Source: Pisaster brevispinus (taxonomy: Eukaryota; Echinodermata; Asteroidea; Forcipulatida; Asteriidae). From it: a stretch of DNA of 64,000 bases. Under the pieces are notes generated by a model, which did no database searches, was not told the DNA's origin, and saw nothing but the letters and a program-made list of their open reading frames with translations. Positions 1-11,900 of the stretch are shown here, piece after piece. The stretch spans positions 9,302,758 to 9,366,757 of the forward strand of contig JAMKCF010000001.1 in NCBI GenBank assembly GCA_023634235.1. The letters are read 5' to 3'. Positions within the stretch are counted from its first letter, which is position 1; the number at the start of each line of letters is the position of its first letter. Both the position numbers and the translations under genes were made by a program.

Positions 1-734
1 TGGGCCAGTCGGCCACCAGCAGGTACGGGCTAGACCCCAAATTCAGTAACGGGGGCACTGTACTTCTTAAAAAAATCTCGACACCTTTTTTTAAAGTAGT
101 ACAGCCCTCCATATGGGTCCTACTAAATACTCAACACACCGTCAAAACACTTTCTACATTATGTAACAGAAGCGGTATCTGAACCTTAAATACTGGTCAA
201 CTAAATCAGCAGCCATTTTGCCTTGGGGATCCTGGACCATACCATTATGCCAACACACCAATAGAGGGCGGTTGTTACATGTGAATCTGCCAAACGGACA
301 GCCGGGGCAAGAAATACAATAATATGTGGGCCGGGAAGGGCCCCAGAAGATCAGGACCTAGGGCCTAACAGCTCAAATCCTCTAAGTTAGGACCCATATT
401 TTTGTCAAGTTGACATAATCTACATCCTAAAACATAATAAAAGATTGAATAGGATATCCAACATTGACAAGTATTTGAGTTTTGGAAACACAAGTAGCCT
501 AAAATTGTGATGATTGATGAAGTGCCGAAAACGGGTGCCAAAGATGGCGCGCACACAAAAAAGTGCCGAAAATAAACTGACTTATGCAAAATAATTTGTG
601 AGAAGTTTTGCACACGATTCCACGATGACTGAAGAATTTTAATGTCACACCTAAATGCCAAAAAATGGTTTTTAAAATAGTTTTTTTATGAGATATCACT
701 CAACTCACAAGGCTGGACGGTCACTTCAAGGTGA
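1..734. other. No gene recognised
   Basis: The open frames here are short, start in AT-rich sequence and show no family resemblance or splice-site context. I see nothing to annotate apart from ordinary intergenic sequence. Confidence 0.5.
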
Positions 735-1139
735 GAGCTCTACACTTAACTGATTTGGTCAACTGTCATCAGAGGAGATGAGGCTGTCTCTTCCGAACTG
801 CAATTCCGTACGTGTTTGGAAATGGTTTCGAATGCTGAGCTGTACATGGACATTAATCACAAATTTGGAGTTGGGCGTGCAAGTCCATCATATCACGAGA
901 CTTGTCTGAGTTGTGCAAGAGATGGAGGTTACTCATCTGCTTGGACCATCCAAGCAGCATCTGTTATTGGGGTTCAAATAAATTCAGTCTGTCCACCTAA
1001 TGGGAAGGCAGATTTGTGTGTGCGGTTTCCCAACACCACCTTCCACCCAACTATCGAGCGCACTAAAACACCGGTGTACATCATGCGGACCAGGATGGAC
1101 TCAACTAGGACATAGACTTCGAACCAATTTGTCTTTCTC
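735..1139 (+). pseudogene. Decayed exon of an uncharacterised invertebrate protein family
   Basis: An open frame runs from about 735 through an internal ATG at 816 to a TAG at 1113-1115, and similarity appears to continue past the stop for a few codons (SNQFVFL). Recognisable pieces are FRTCLEMVSNAELYMD, the block GGYSSAWTIQAASVIG, and a later PPNGKADL. From memory this arrangement (a helical block with a VIG segment followed by a YPP-N-G motif) occurs in large uncharacterised and vertnin-like proteins of cnidarians and echinoderms, whose copies are often scattered by transposition. The premature TAG and the lack of a flanking exon point to a fragment. The family name is an inference; the open frame and stop are seen directly. 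Bases 1140-1454 hold nothing recognised. Confidence 0.35.
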
Positions 1140-1454
1140 ATGCATACTGCAACAAGAAATACATTTGCTCAGGTTGTTTTTTCCCCTTCAGTTCCATCCC
1201 CAGTTCCGCCTCCTGCTTGTTCACACAAAAGAAAGACCTTAGCAATATAGAACCAACACTGCAGATGATGTACAGATGGTCGTCAATATGATTCATTTGG
1301 TAAATATTTGTAATGATGGCAGTTCAAAGACAGTGTTAGGTATTGACAGAACATATAATTTGGGATCCTGTTTTGTCACATCATCTGTGTTCAACATCCT
1401 ATTCTCATAAGGACTGAGACACAAAAATCACCAATTATGCTAGGGACAGTTTAC

Positions 1455-1811
1455 TGTTGCGATTGGCCCGGCCCGTCAGTAAGAGGGCGCTAGCACGCCT
1501 CCGGAGTGGAGTCGGCCGATGATGGGAGGGCGCTGACACGGCCCCGGTGGGAGCTGTGTTGCCGAGCAGCCTCCTGGAGGGCGCTATACCACGGCACCGT
1601 GTGGAGCTGTGTCGTAAGGAGCCCCTGCTGAAAGGTCGGGACACCCGTCTTGCTGGGAAGACGTCGCCTAAACGTTCTTCTTGTTATGTAAGCTGTTATG
1701 TAAAGACGTGTTTGAATAAACCAGGTGAAAAATAGACAGAGAAATTGCATCCTGCTGTGTGTTTTGTTGTGTTCTTGCCGCAGAGAATCTACAGGACAAA
1801 TTATTGTTACA
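1455..1811 (+). mobile_element. LTR of a retrotransposon (likely Ty3/Gypsy type)
   Basis: A 357-bp GC-rich segment begins TGTTGC and ends GTTACA, the usual TG...CA limits of an LTR. It contains AATAAA near 1714, suitable as a polyadenylation signal, and is followed at once by a primer-binding-like sequence. No second LTR or pol gene is present, so this is a solo or truncated 5' end. The right limit is well supported by the adjacent primer site; the left limit is set only by the TG. Confidence 0.5.
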
Positions 1812-2176
1812 TTGGTGGCAGCGACGGGACGGTAGCTATATAGTACATATCAGCGATTATTTTCCCATCAGTGTACTAGACATAGGTAGAAGTGAAACTC
1901 ATAGGATTTAGTAATTTAGTTCTAGGCTTTGATGAAGAGAAAGCTTTAAAGAAGGCGGCACAACAATGCTTCCATGATGCAACTTTGGTTTGTGTACGAG
2001 ACATTAGCATGAGAATTGTGGCAGTATTTACTGGAAAACAGATAAAATGAACATCTTCGGATCCAATGGACTAATGAGTGTTAATGACTTGTAGATTTTG
2101 AAGCCGAAGTGGTACGCCTTGGTGAAATTTATGAAGTAGAGTTACCATTATTTTCTTCCTATTTTAGAACAGGTTA
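1812..2176 (+). other. tRNA primer-binding site and truncated leader
   Basis: TGGTGGCAGCGACGGGA starts at 1813, one base after the LTR end. It resembles the minus-strand primer sites of Gypsy-type elements, which pair with the 3' end of a tRNA. About 340 bp of non-coding leader follow before a LINE fragment begins near 2177, so the internal region of the LTR element is lost. Confidence 0.45.
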
Positions 2177-4247
2177 GTGGCACTGTTACGCCAATATATT
2201 TTTGCTCCCTGTTTAAGTTTTTCCTACGATATTAGCCAGTCAGAATTGTTTACCAACCCGTCCAATGACCTCCAAACACTCATAGATCAGTACAACTCCA
2301 CACTGAAGTCTATTCTGGAAAAGCATGCTCCACTGAAAACTTGCTGTATTACCATTAGACCAGCCAACCCATGGTATTCCCCGGAGATTGCCGATGCCAA
2401 GAGACTCCGCAAGAAATTGGAGAGACGCTGGAGGAAAACCAGATCAGAATCTGATAGAAACCAATTTATAGCGCAACGACTCTGTGTTGTTAATGTGATC
2501 AACAGTGCCAAATCATCATACTTCAAAGAAAAACTAGCCAGCTGTGGTAACCAGAGAGAGCTCTACAAAATTGTTGAATCTACTCCACAACAAAGGAAAA
2601 ACTAAACTACCCACACACGACAATAAACAGGAATTGACGACAACTGTTAGTGATTATTTCATAACAAAGATTCGGAACATTCGTAGTAATCTTGACCGCG
2701 ATCTAGATTGTATGCAGCCATATACCACTGAGTCATCTCACTCTGATATTACACCATTGGAAGAATTCACACCAGCTCTGGATGAGGAAATCAGGAAAAT
2801 CATCAAATCATCACCATCAAAGACGTGCGATTTGGATCCAATTCCTACCTGGCTCCTAAAGAACAATCTGAATATTTTGACTCCAGTTATCTCCAAAATT
2901 GTAAACCTGTCTCTTCAATCTTCTAAATTCCCACAGCAATTTAGAAATGCCCTGGTGACTCCTCTGCTGAAGAAACCCACCCTCGATCCTGAAAACCTCA
3001 AGAACTTCCGTCCCGTATCCAACCTTTCATTCATATCCAAAGTAATAGAGAAGGTTGTTTATTCCCAAATTACAAATCATCTGACTGTACACAACCAACA
3101 TGAACCATTTCAATCTGCGTATAGAAAACATTATGGAACAGAGACTGCTCTTCCAAGAGTTAAGAACGATATTCTCCGGGCAGTTGACGATAAGCGTGGT
3201 GTGTTTCTTGTTCTCCTTGATCTCTCTGCAGCATTCGACACTATAGACTATGATGTTTTATTCCACCGCCTTCAGTCCTCCGGTGTTACTGGTCCGGCCC
3301 AGCAATGGATTAGATCATATATATGTCATCGAACACAGACGGTGAACATCAATGGAACTTTATCATCTCCCATCTCACTTTCTTCTGGCGTCCCTCAAGG
3401 ATCAGTATTAGGTCCCTTATTCTTCACAATATACTCGGAGCCTATTGCCGCCATTGTACGGAGGCATCAACTTCAAGTTCATTGCTATGCAGACGACACA
3501 CAGATATATGGATCCGTGAGCAATGGATGACCAGGAATAAATTAAAATTTAACGACGACAAGACCGAACTTCTTATTATCACTTCCAAACGTAGCCAGGA
3601 TAAAATCAGATGCAACCAGATGCAATTTGGGACTACTAATATTCAACGTTCTACGACTGCACGTAATCTTGGCATCGTGTTTGACAGCACGATGTCAATG
3701 GAATCACATGTCAAGAATGTTTGCCAAACGTCATACTACCATATTAGAAACATCAACAGCATCCGCCGAATCCTGACTGATGAGTCGGCTGCCATCCTTA
3801 TCCATGCTCTCGTGACATCAAGGTTGGATATTGGCAACTCACTTCTGTTTGGAATCACCAACACTCATGTGCAAACTTCAACATGTTCAAAACACTGCGG
3901 CTCGTGTCCTATCCCGAACACGGAAATTTGACCACATAACTCCAGTCCTGAGAAATCTTCACTGGCTTCCAGTCAAACAGAGGGTTGCCTTCAAAATAAT
4001 CCTACTTACCTGGAAAGCCCTCAATGACAGCGCACCAACATATCTGCAGGATCTCCTCATCCAGTATTCCCCTAATCGCCACCTAAGGTCATCTGACAAA
4101 CATCTTTTTGTGACACCAAGAACTAGAACATCGTATGGGGACCATGCCTTCTCAGTTACGACGCCCACTCTATGGAACTCTTTGCCTCAGGAAATTACCT
4201 TCAAATGCCTTCTTAAAACATTCTTGTTTAACTCAACTTATAATTAG
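2177..4247 (+). pseudogene. L2/CR1-like LINE reverse transcriptase, 5'-truncated and frameshifted
   Basis: The order of motifs is that of a non-LTR reverse transcriptase: the linker with NPWYSPEI; NFRPVSNLSFISKVIEK; LLDLSAAFDTID (palm motif A); SSGVPQGSVLGPLFF; CYADDTQIY (catalytic YADD); then the C-terminal block HITPVLRNLHWLPV typical of the L2/CR1 group. The endonuclease is missing. The frame changes near 2560-2600; just after YADD near 3515-3530, where roughly 25 codons also appear deleted; and near 3870. The element is therefore dead. It ends with a structured 3' tail annotated separately. The host is an animal nuclear genome; retrotransposition would have required reverse transcription at a nicked target. 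Confidence 0.9.
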
Positions 4248-4249
4248 AT

Positions 4250-4404
4250 TGCTGGTTTTGTTTCAAGTACACATACATGTACATGTATATTTAATTATTT
4301 GTAGAGTTCTGGACAGTTTCTTTTCTTCAAGCGCCTCGGAATAAGTCTACATAGATAGATGGCGCTTTACAAATGCTTGTATTATTATTATTATTATTAT
4401 TATA
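4250..4404 (+). repeat. LINE 3' end with GCGC stem and (ATT)n tail
   Basis: After the stop codon the sequence holds GCGCCTCGGAATAAG, then GGCGCTTTACAAATGC and an ATT trinucleotide run from 4379. The same GCGC...GCGCTTTACAAA plus ATT-run signature closes the other L2-like elements in this window (20,622-20,692; 22,236-22,310; 35,822-35,910), which marks it as the reverse-transcriptase recognition end of this LINE group. Confidence 0.8.
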
Positions 4405-4639
4405 AGTAAGAACTCTGTATCCGTGAACTGGAAAAGTAATTCTTGCGAGGCAATGAATCATATAATGAAACTCAATACTAACTGGAAGCCCTCAAGACTG
4501 CTTGATCTGATTAATCATTTTGCATGATATTGTTAAACTGCAGTACTTTGAAATACAATGTGCCATGTATGGACAAGGCAATTACCAACTCGGCCCATGG
4601 GTTTCGGGGAAATTCAAAATCCACCCTCGGGTCATTCAA

Positions 4640-7600
4640 TCAATCTTGCACCATATCCCGCAGGACGTTGGCTCCACAAATTTTCGCTCTCCACTCTTGC
4701 CTATCTTGCACTCTTCGGTGTTCCAAGTAGAAGGTGCTGTTGGCGATGATGTCGTTTTCCCATCTCTTCCGAAGCCTACCCCATCTATTTTTTCCAGTTA
4801 CTGTTTCAAGCAGGATGCATTTTGGGAGTCTCTTGTTTTCCATTCTCACTATGTGGCCAAACCAGGAAAGTTGGATCTTGTAGATGCGTAGAGTGATCAA
4901 CTCTGGTGGGTTACCACCAGTTGACACTTTCCTCCACACCTCTTCATTTCGCACCTTGTCTTGCCAGGAGATGTTAAGGGTTTTGCACAGGCAGCACATC
5001 TGGAAAGCTTCTAACCTCTTCTGGTCTGCCTTCCTGATGGTCCAAGCTGCTGAGCTGTATAGAAGGACAGGATAAACAAGTGCATTCACAAGCCGCAGTT
5101 TCGTTTTTTGTGTTACGTCTTTGTCTTGCCAGATCCTTTGGAGCTTCCCAAGTACCACGGATGCTAGCATCAGCCTCTGTTTTATCTCACAGGAGGAGTC
5201 GTTGGATGGTGTCAAAGTCACACCAAGGTATTTGAATTGTGACACCTGCTCCAGTGCTGAACCATTGATTGTGATGTTTGTTGTTGTGTCGTGATCATCG
5301 AGTGTGAAAACCATTACTTTGGTCTTTGGTACACTGATCTCCATTCCGTATTTATTGCTGGTGTCATGGACTCTGTCAAGTAAAATCTGGAGGTCAGCTT
5401 CTGTCTCTGCTATCAGAGCGATGTCGTCTGCAAAGCGTAGGTCCCGCAGTCTGTACCCGTCTACATTAATCCCAAACTGGTCACACAAAGCAAAAGCCTC
5501 TGACAGGATATTCTCCAGGAAGAAGTTGAACAGGTCAGGGGATAACAGGCAACCCTGCCGCACACCAATTGTAGTTAGAAACCAGTCGGTGTGTGCGTTA
5601 CTTATTCTGGTGCAGCTCTTAGCCTTGTTGTACAGATCCTTAATGATGTTGATCAGTTTTCCAGGGATGCCCTATTGTTGCAAGACAGCGAACAAACCAA
5701 AATGCCATACACGGTCGAATGCCTTTTTGTAGTCAACAAACACAGTAAACACCTTTCCACCTTGTTTCTCCAATCGGTGTTGGATGAGGAGTCTTAGGGC
5801 AAAAACCTGTTCCACTGTGCTGCGGACGACTCGAAAACCTGCCTGTTCTTCTAACAGAATAGCTTTGACATACGGTTTTATGTGCCTTCTTATTATCTCT
5901 AGGAGAATTTTGCTACCATGATTGATAAGGCTGATGGTCCTATGGTTCTCGCAGCAACTGGTGTCACCCTTCTTTGGCAATGTGACCATGATTGATTTTG
6001 TCCACTCGTCCGGTATCCTTTCAGATGTCCATATATTGTTACAGATGCGATGATACCTGTCGATCATACTATCGCCTCCCATCTTCAGTAGTTCACCTGG
6101 TATCTCGTCTGTTCCCGGAGATTTGCCTGCTTTCAGCTTGTAAATAGCTTCCACAATTTCAGACCGGAGGATTGAAGGTTCACTGTCTGTAGGCATTGAT
6201 GGCATTTCTGCACAGACTGATGGATCTGCCCCCGTTTTATGGTTGTATAGTGTCTGACCGTATTCAAACCACCGTTGTTTAATTTCTGTTGTGTTTGAGA
6301 CGAGTTTTCCCTGCTTGTTGCGGATGCACTTGGTCATCGGTTGTCTGTCGAGGCCTTTGCTTATAAACTGGGTAGTGCTGAAGACTTCTTTGCTCTTGTT
6401 CTGTTGCATGTTGTTTTCTATTTGCTGACACTTGTCATTAAACCACTTCTCCTTGTCACCTTTCAGGCTTTTTTTGGACTTGTCTTGTCAGCTCATTGTA
6501 CAATCGCCGCCGGTCACAATCTTTCAGAGCTTCCTTTCTTGCTTAACGCCGTAAGGCGGTCAGGTCAAGGGTTGTGTCAGAAATCCAGGGTTTCCTGTTA
6601 GATTTTGAGCTACTGAGAATTGTATCTGCTGTTTCCTTTATGATGTTATTAGTGTGTTGGATGAGTGAATCTGTATCCATTTCTCTTGTGTCTACTTCAT
6701 CCTCAAGGACACAGAATCTGTTTTTAATTTGTAATTGGAACCTTTGCTTTACTTCCAGATCAGCGAGCTTGTGAAGGTCCCACTTCTTCCGTTTAAGTGC
6801 ATTTGGCTCCATCTTAAACTTGATTTTGATCTTAGCCATCAGGAGGTTATGATCAGACCCAACATCGGCACTCAAAAATGTTCTGGTGTTTTCTACAGAT
6901 GTCTTCCACCTATCTCTGATTAGGATAAAGTCTATCATATTCCTGGTTTTATGATCCGGTGATATCTAGGTCCACTTGCGGGATGCTTTATGTTTGAAGT
7001 AAGTATTGGTCACAATTAATTTGTTTTCCTTGCAGAAGTGTAGAATGCATTCCCCCTGATCGTTTATACTGCCGTAGCCATGTTTGCCAATAGTAGGACT
7101 CCAGGTTTCAAAGTCCTGACCAACTTTGGCGTTCCAGTCTCCAGCTATAATCAGAACGTCTTGTTTTGGCACAGACTCTTTAGCTTGGAGGATGTTGTAG
7201 AAGTCTTCAATATCTTCCTCTGAACAAGTCGAAGTTGGAGCATAGACTTGGAATAGGGTCAAGTTTGGTCCTTGGCCTCTGCATATGATGGAAATGATGC
7301 GCTCATTAACAGTGTCATAGCTTATGAGTGATCTGTATGCACGGTCGCTAAGGAGAACCCCTACACCTGCTTAGCCTTGTGTGGATGCACCAGAGGATAT
7401 AAATTGTTGTCCTTTCTCCAGGTCTACCATCCCTTTGCCCTTCCAGCGTGTTTCTGCTACTCCAACTATGTCCCAATTAAGTTTGTCGATTTCATTTACC
7501 AACAGATCTAATTTTCCCGTGGCAAGTAGAGTTCTCACATTCCAGGTCCCTATATGGATTGGGTGTTTGGCGTTGCTCAGCCTTGGGTGTGGGTCCTGTT

Positions 7601-7802
7601 TTTGCATTGGTTCATCTCTAAGGTTTCTTCCAGTGGTAGAGACATCAGTTGCCAGCCGTCCATTAGTGAGAACTGGGTTTGGGCTGGCAGCGTCATTGAT
7701 TGCTGGTCTACTTTGTTTCGATTTGAACCCTTCCCTCGGGTATGGGCAACAAAAACTGATCTGGGAAAAAAAAAACTTTTTCAAAGCTTTCTTTCTTTGC
7801 AC
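4640..7802 (-). pseudogene. RTE-type LINE, endonuclease plus reverse transcriptase, nearly full length
   Basis: Reading leftward from 7802, an APE endonuclease comes first: GTWNVRTLLATGKLDLL, then AETRW, VYAPTS, IAGDWNAKVG and SDHNLL. The reverse transcriptase follows: GTDEIPGELLK, LPKKGDTSCCENHRTISL, VDYKKAFDRVWH, RQGCLLSPDLFN and RFADDIALIAE. This layout and wording match the RTE/BovB group often mislabelled craniofacial development protein 2-like. The frame holds for almost 3.2 kb with three in-frame stops (TAA at 7371-7373, TAG at 6966-6968, TAG at 5672-5674) and one frameshift near 6545. So few defects suggest fairly recent inactivation. The 3' UTR probably runs to about 4440, abutting the preceding LINE. 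Confidence 0.88.
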
Positions 7803-8842
7803 AGAAAAAGCTCAAAGTTTGTAACTTCATCTGATGGAAAATTAAATGAACCCAATACCCCCCACACCAAGAAACCAGGTCAGCGTAAACGAGTTCGAAC
7901 GGCAAAGACCAGCACATTAAATTCAAAAATGCAAAATGTTTAGTGCGTACAGATGGTGTTTTTTTATACGCTTTTTCATATCTGATGTTAACGTTTTGGC
8001 AGGAATTCAATATATGGACATCACTAATTTTTCAAAATGTTGATTTAGGGAGGAGACTGAAAATTGTTCTTGGTGATTAAAGTATTCAACTACAGTGTAC
8101 ATGTATTAATTGCCCACCCTTATAACCGGTTTAAATGATGTCACTTAATTAAAATTGTTTAGTTTTATTTTGTACTGTGACCAAGAAGAGATTACTAAAA
8201 CGACTGCCCGAACAATGTAAATTTTTTAAAATGTAGGCCTAAATGTTAATTTCAAGTATTCATTATTGTTTGAACCTATATATATATTAATTTTACATAA
8301 GGGCAGAAACACGACCTAGTCTGCTGTATTCATAGTTACATAGTTATTCATAGTTATTTTATTGTTATCTTGATTTATTGCAATACAATTAGTCATAGAT
8401 GATAAATCAGTCCCGAGTTTTGGAATGGATTCATTAGGACATCACTAATTTGTCTAAATGTTGGTGATTGAGGGATGGGGCTGAAAATTGTAGTTGGCGA
8501 TTAACCCTTTGCGTGCTACAGGCGCAAATTTGCGCCCGCAAAGTCTATGCCCTCACTGCTGTGGGCGCATATTTGCGCCGAGCAGGAGTGGTCACTTATT
8601 TTGCATACAATCGAGCTTTCTCTTAACCCCTGACATCCATCCGTGTACTTTTTGTACACTTCGACATATGAAAGCCATTTCACTACTATCCCGCAGTAAC
8701 ACCTGCAGAGCCATTATAATACTTGATGTACTATTCTTATGCAAATTGCATATCAATGGGCTGCAGAGCCATGATAATGCTGACTTAGCACGAAAGTAAG
8801 TGATTTAAAGAACTACCAAAATGTATACCTATCTTTTCCCAG
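7803..8842. other. Non-coding stretch with repeats
   Basis: No gene is seen. It contains a degenerate direct repeat (about 8019-8082 and 8438-8502, both starting GACATCACTAATTT and ending GATTAA) and, directly after the second copy, a TTAACCCTTTGCG segment annotated below. Confidence 0.5.
8501..8580 (+). mobile_element. Possible piggyBac-like terminus (TTAA + CCCTTTGCG)
   Basis: TTAA at 8501-8504 is followed by CCCTTTGCGTGC and the perfect palindrome GGCGCAAATTTGCGCC (8521-8536); a near copy of the palindrome lies at 8565-8581. TTAA followed by CCCTTTG is a common start of piggyBac-group inverted repeats. No matching opposite end ending in GGGTTAA was found nearby, so this is a lone end or chance. 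Confidence 0.25.
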
Positions 8843-8986
8843 GTGCCCTGGAAGGATTTTTCAAAATCAATCACAGACCCAGTCATGAAGGAGCTATTCA
8901 ACTACCTTCCTAAAGTGGTGACAGAGGCAAAGCAGACTCTACAGTACATCAGTACTCCAAAGGGTTCCAACAATGGAAAGCATTGA
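8843..8986 (+). CDS. Candidate terminal coding exon of an unknown gene
   Basis: A pyrimidine-rich tract ending in CCCAG at 8838-8842 precedes an open segment of 47 codons that closes with TGA. It reads as ordinary soluble protein (VPWKDFSKSITDPVMKELFN at the start, ending SNNGKH) without low complexity. It is too short for family recognition and I found no upstream exon. It could be the last exon of a gene whose other exons are lost, or chance. Confidence 0.3.
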   Translation: MPWKDFSKSITDPVMKELFNYLPKVVTEAKQTLQYISTPKGSNNGKH

Positions 8987-11900
8987 CAACAGCAAGATCC
9001 CAACCGGTCACAGTTCTGCCTCTTCGCCACTTGACGTTGTTTTGTACCTCCTTAGCATCATGCAGACATCTACACATGTATATAAACATACACACAAATT
9101 AAGATACACAATATGTACATGTTTTGGGGGAGTATCTGTTATATGTAATAGCTGTCCTTTTGACTAAACACTGTTAAAATGACAGAAGGGGAAATGTGAA
9201 ATAATTTTTTTGCTTCAGTTTTTGCTCTTTTTGGTGAAGTTTGTTGCACACATACATAAGACTCATACTTGAGGATATACTTTCTTCATAGATTCAGTAC
9301 ACAAGATTGACTAGTGCAGTACCTGGAATATTGTTCTCTCACAATATAATTGGCTATAGCTCTTCACCGTGGATGTGAAATCAATTTCCAAGAGGAAAAC
9401 TTATATTTTTTCATGACATTTCTTTGAAGATCACCTTCTTGAAATGTAAAATGTGTTGTACTGAAACTCTAAGAAAGCATGACACTCGTAGTTTGGACAT
9501 TAACACTGCTGTCTATTGTAACAAAATAATCTTTATATACCTTTTGCAACATGCCATACATGTAGCTGATCTCCGGCTTATTTTCCCTTATGTACTTTGC
9601 AAGCTGCAGATGTTGGTCTGTCACCAGTTTCGGCACTGGCAGAGCCCAATGATTCTCCTAAAGCCCCCAGTTCCATGTGGCAGGAGCTTTTGACCTCGTT
9701 TGACTATTTAAAAAAAGAAGTAAACGGGGCAATTTAATTTAAAAAACCTTTAGATTTAAACAAATGAACATAAATAAATACTTTGTGATGCGTACCAGTT
9801 ATTTATATGCCTGGGTATTTGAACTGCCTAAACTTTTCTTTAAATTGTTAGAAAAGTTTATTTCAGGGGTTCTGGGGAAAGCAAGCTTACGGGGCCTTGG
9901 CACTGCTTAATTTTCTATAGAACGTAGGAGTATATGTGCCAAATGCACAGCATTGAAGTAAATACTTGTAGGAAAATGTTATTCGAAGTACCACCTAATG
10001 GGGCATTAGAAATCATTAACAGCCCTGAAGTGTGCAAGTGTAAGAATTGCATGTAGTTGAGTACCTGGACAACCTGACGTCCACTTTGTTGTTGATGTTC
10101 AGCCCTATGGCAGTGTAGGTCCCGTATTTAGCTGAATGCCCCGCACTATCAGCTGTCCATTAGCTCAGATGGTCAAAGAGTGGCCATTGCCCTTGATCTG
10201 CTCACGGAGATGACCAAAATGCTGCCCCCATAGTAGTGTCCACAGCTGCCAGTAGACACTTAGACTGGTGATTAGTGTATGCCTGGCGAGTGTTGGTGGC
10301 AATGCCAATGCTGTTCATACACCGCAGCACTTGAGTTGGTCACTGCCCACTAAACAAAATTGCTGCCGATAGAAGTAGATTGCCGGCTGAAAACCACGGC
10401 TGGGAATCCCACTTGCTACTTTCCTTGCATCTTCTGCAGTCCTGCATTATTGTGATATGAGACCACAACTTGGTGAGTGTTGCTGAATCTTGATGATCTG
10501 CATCTCTGGCATATGGAGAACAGCTTCATCAGAACACTTTCAAAAACTATGAATTTTCTTTCAAAGTGTGGTCCAAGGTCTGTTGTCTTCTGCATAGCAG
10601 TTCTTAGTCTCTTAGTCTCTTTCCCTCTTCTGTTCGGGTAAAAAAAAAGAAAAAAATGGCGTGATGAGTCCACATTTCTGTGACAACTCAAACTGGCAAT
10701 GTGATTGGGAAAGCAATTTGTACTAAACTCTTATTGTTTAATGATTAAGTTTTTACCAGCATTGCTATATTTTTAGGAATTGCCTCAAGTATACATTTCA
10801 GTGAATTTGTTTTGCATTTTTACCATAGGTCCTTTTGGTTGCAACTGCTAATTCTACTTTTACATTTTTTTTTTCATAGCACTTTCGTTTACTATTTTGC
10901 TTATTATATGCAGATACTTTTACCTTCTTTTTTGGTTTGATCAAGGAGGTACATAACCACTTGCTCTATACGGAAAAATTCACCCCCTCTCCACAATGGG
11001 TATAATAACAAGCCTTCTTTGCTTGGTTTAATCATGGAGGTTCCCATGGCCATACTGAGTTTGTTTACAGTGGCCAGACCACGGGACGATTTCACTAACG
11101 CTTTTTGATCATCGCAAACGCTGTAACCGATAGCTTAATCCAAAATCCATCGCAACTCGGCGATGGATTTTGGATAACAATTTCACTAAATCTTTGCGAC
11201 GAACTTACTCATCGCAAAACAATTATTAGCTATGACAATCTTGCGATGACTCAATTTTTTGATAGATTGCCCCATTTTGTGCTTAGATTTTGATAGCGGT
11301 GTACGCCTTGACGTAATATAGTTTATTCATGAATCAAAGAGTAAAATGAAGTTACATTTACTCTTAGCCGTCTTTTACTGGGAGACTCAGGATTCCCACA
11401 TGGCAGTTGGCCGAAGACACCTTTCAGTAACATGATTGCTGCCTAAAGAGCTTATAATCGGTAAAAAGGGAGATCTTTTTTGGGGTCCAGTTATTTTACC
11501 AGCATTTTAGCCTGAAGTTATTGTAGGCCTTATAGCATCCACAATTTGTCCTTTCCGTTTTAATGTCATGTACACATTTTTCGGTGACAACACATTAACG
11601 AAAATTTCGGGCATTTAGAATAGGTTCACACTGTGTGTAGCGTTTGTTATGTTTGTGAAGACAATTACGATGATTTATATATTGTAAAAATCCAATGTAT
11701 GGTTCAGAAGTTAAGCTTTTTTGAAACATTACATTTCAACTTCCGGTGTGAACCGGATGTTTTGTGCAGCGCGTGTTTAATTTACCAAGACCGTTCAGAC
11801 AACGTATGGATTGTAGTAATCCAATGTGTCTGTCACTAAAGACGTCTTCAAATTACACACCGCCCTCTTGTGAAAAATAAAATCGTACATATTATTTGAA

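Noticed and set aside
10416..10691. 91-codon minus frame
   Set aside because: No family resemblance, contains a poly-A-derived Phe/Lys region, and no splice context.
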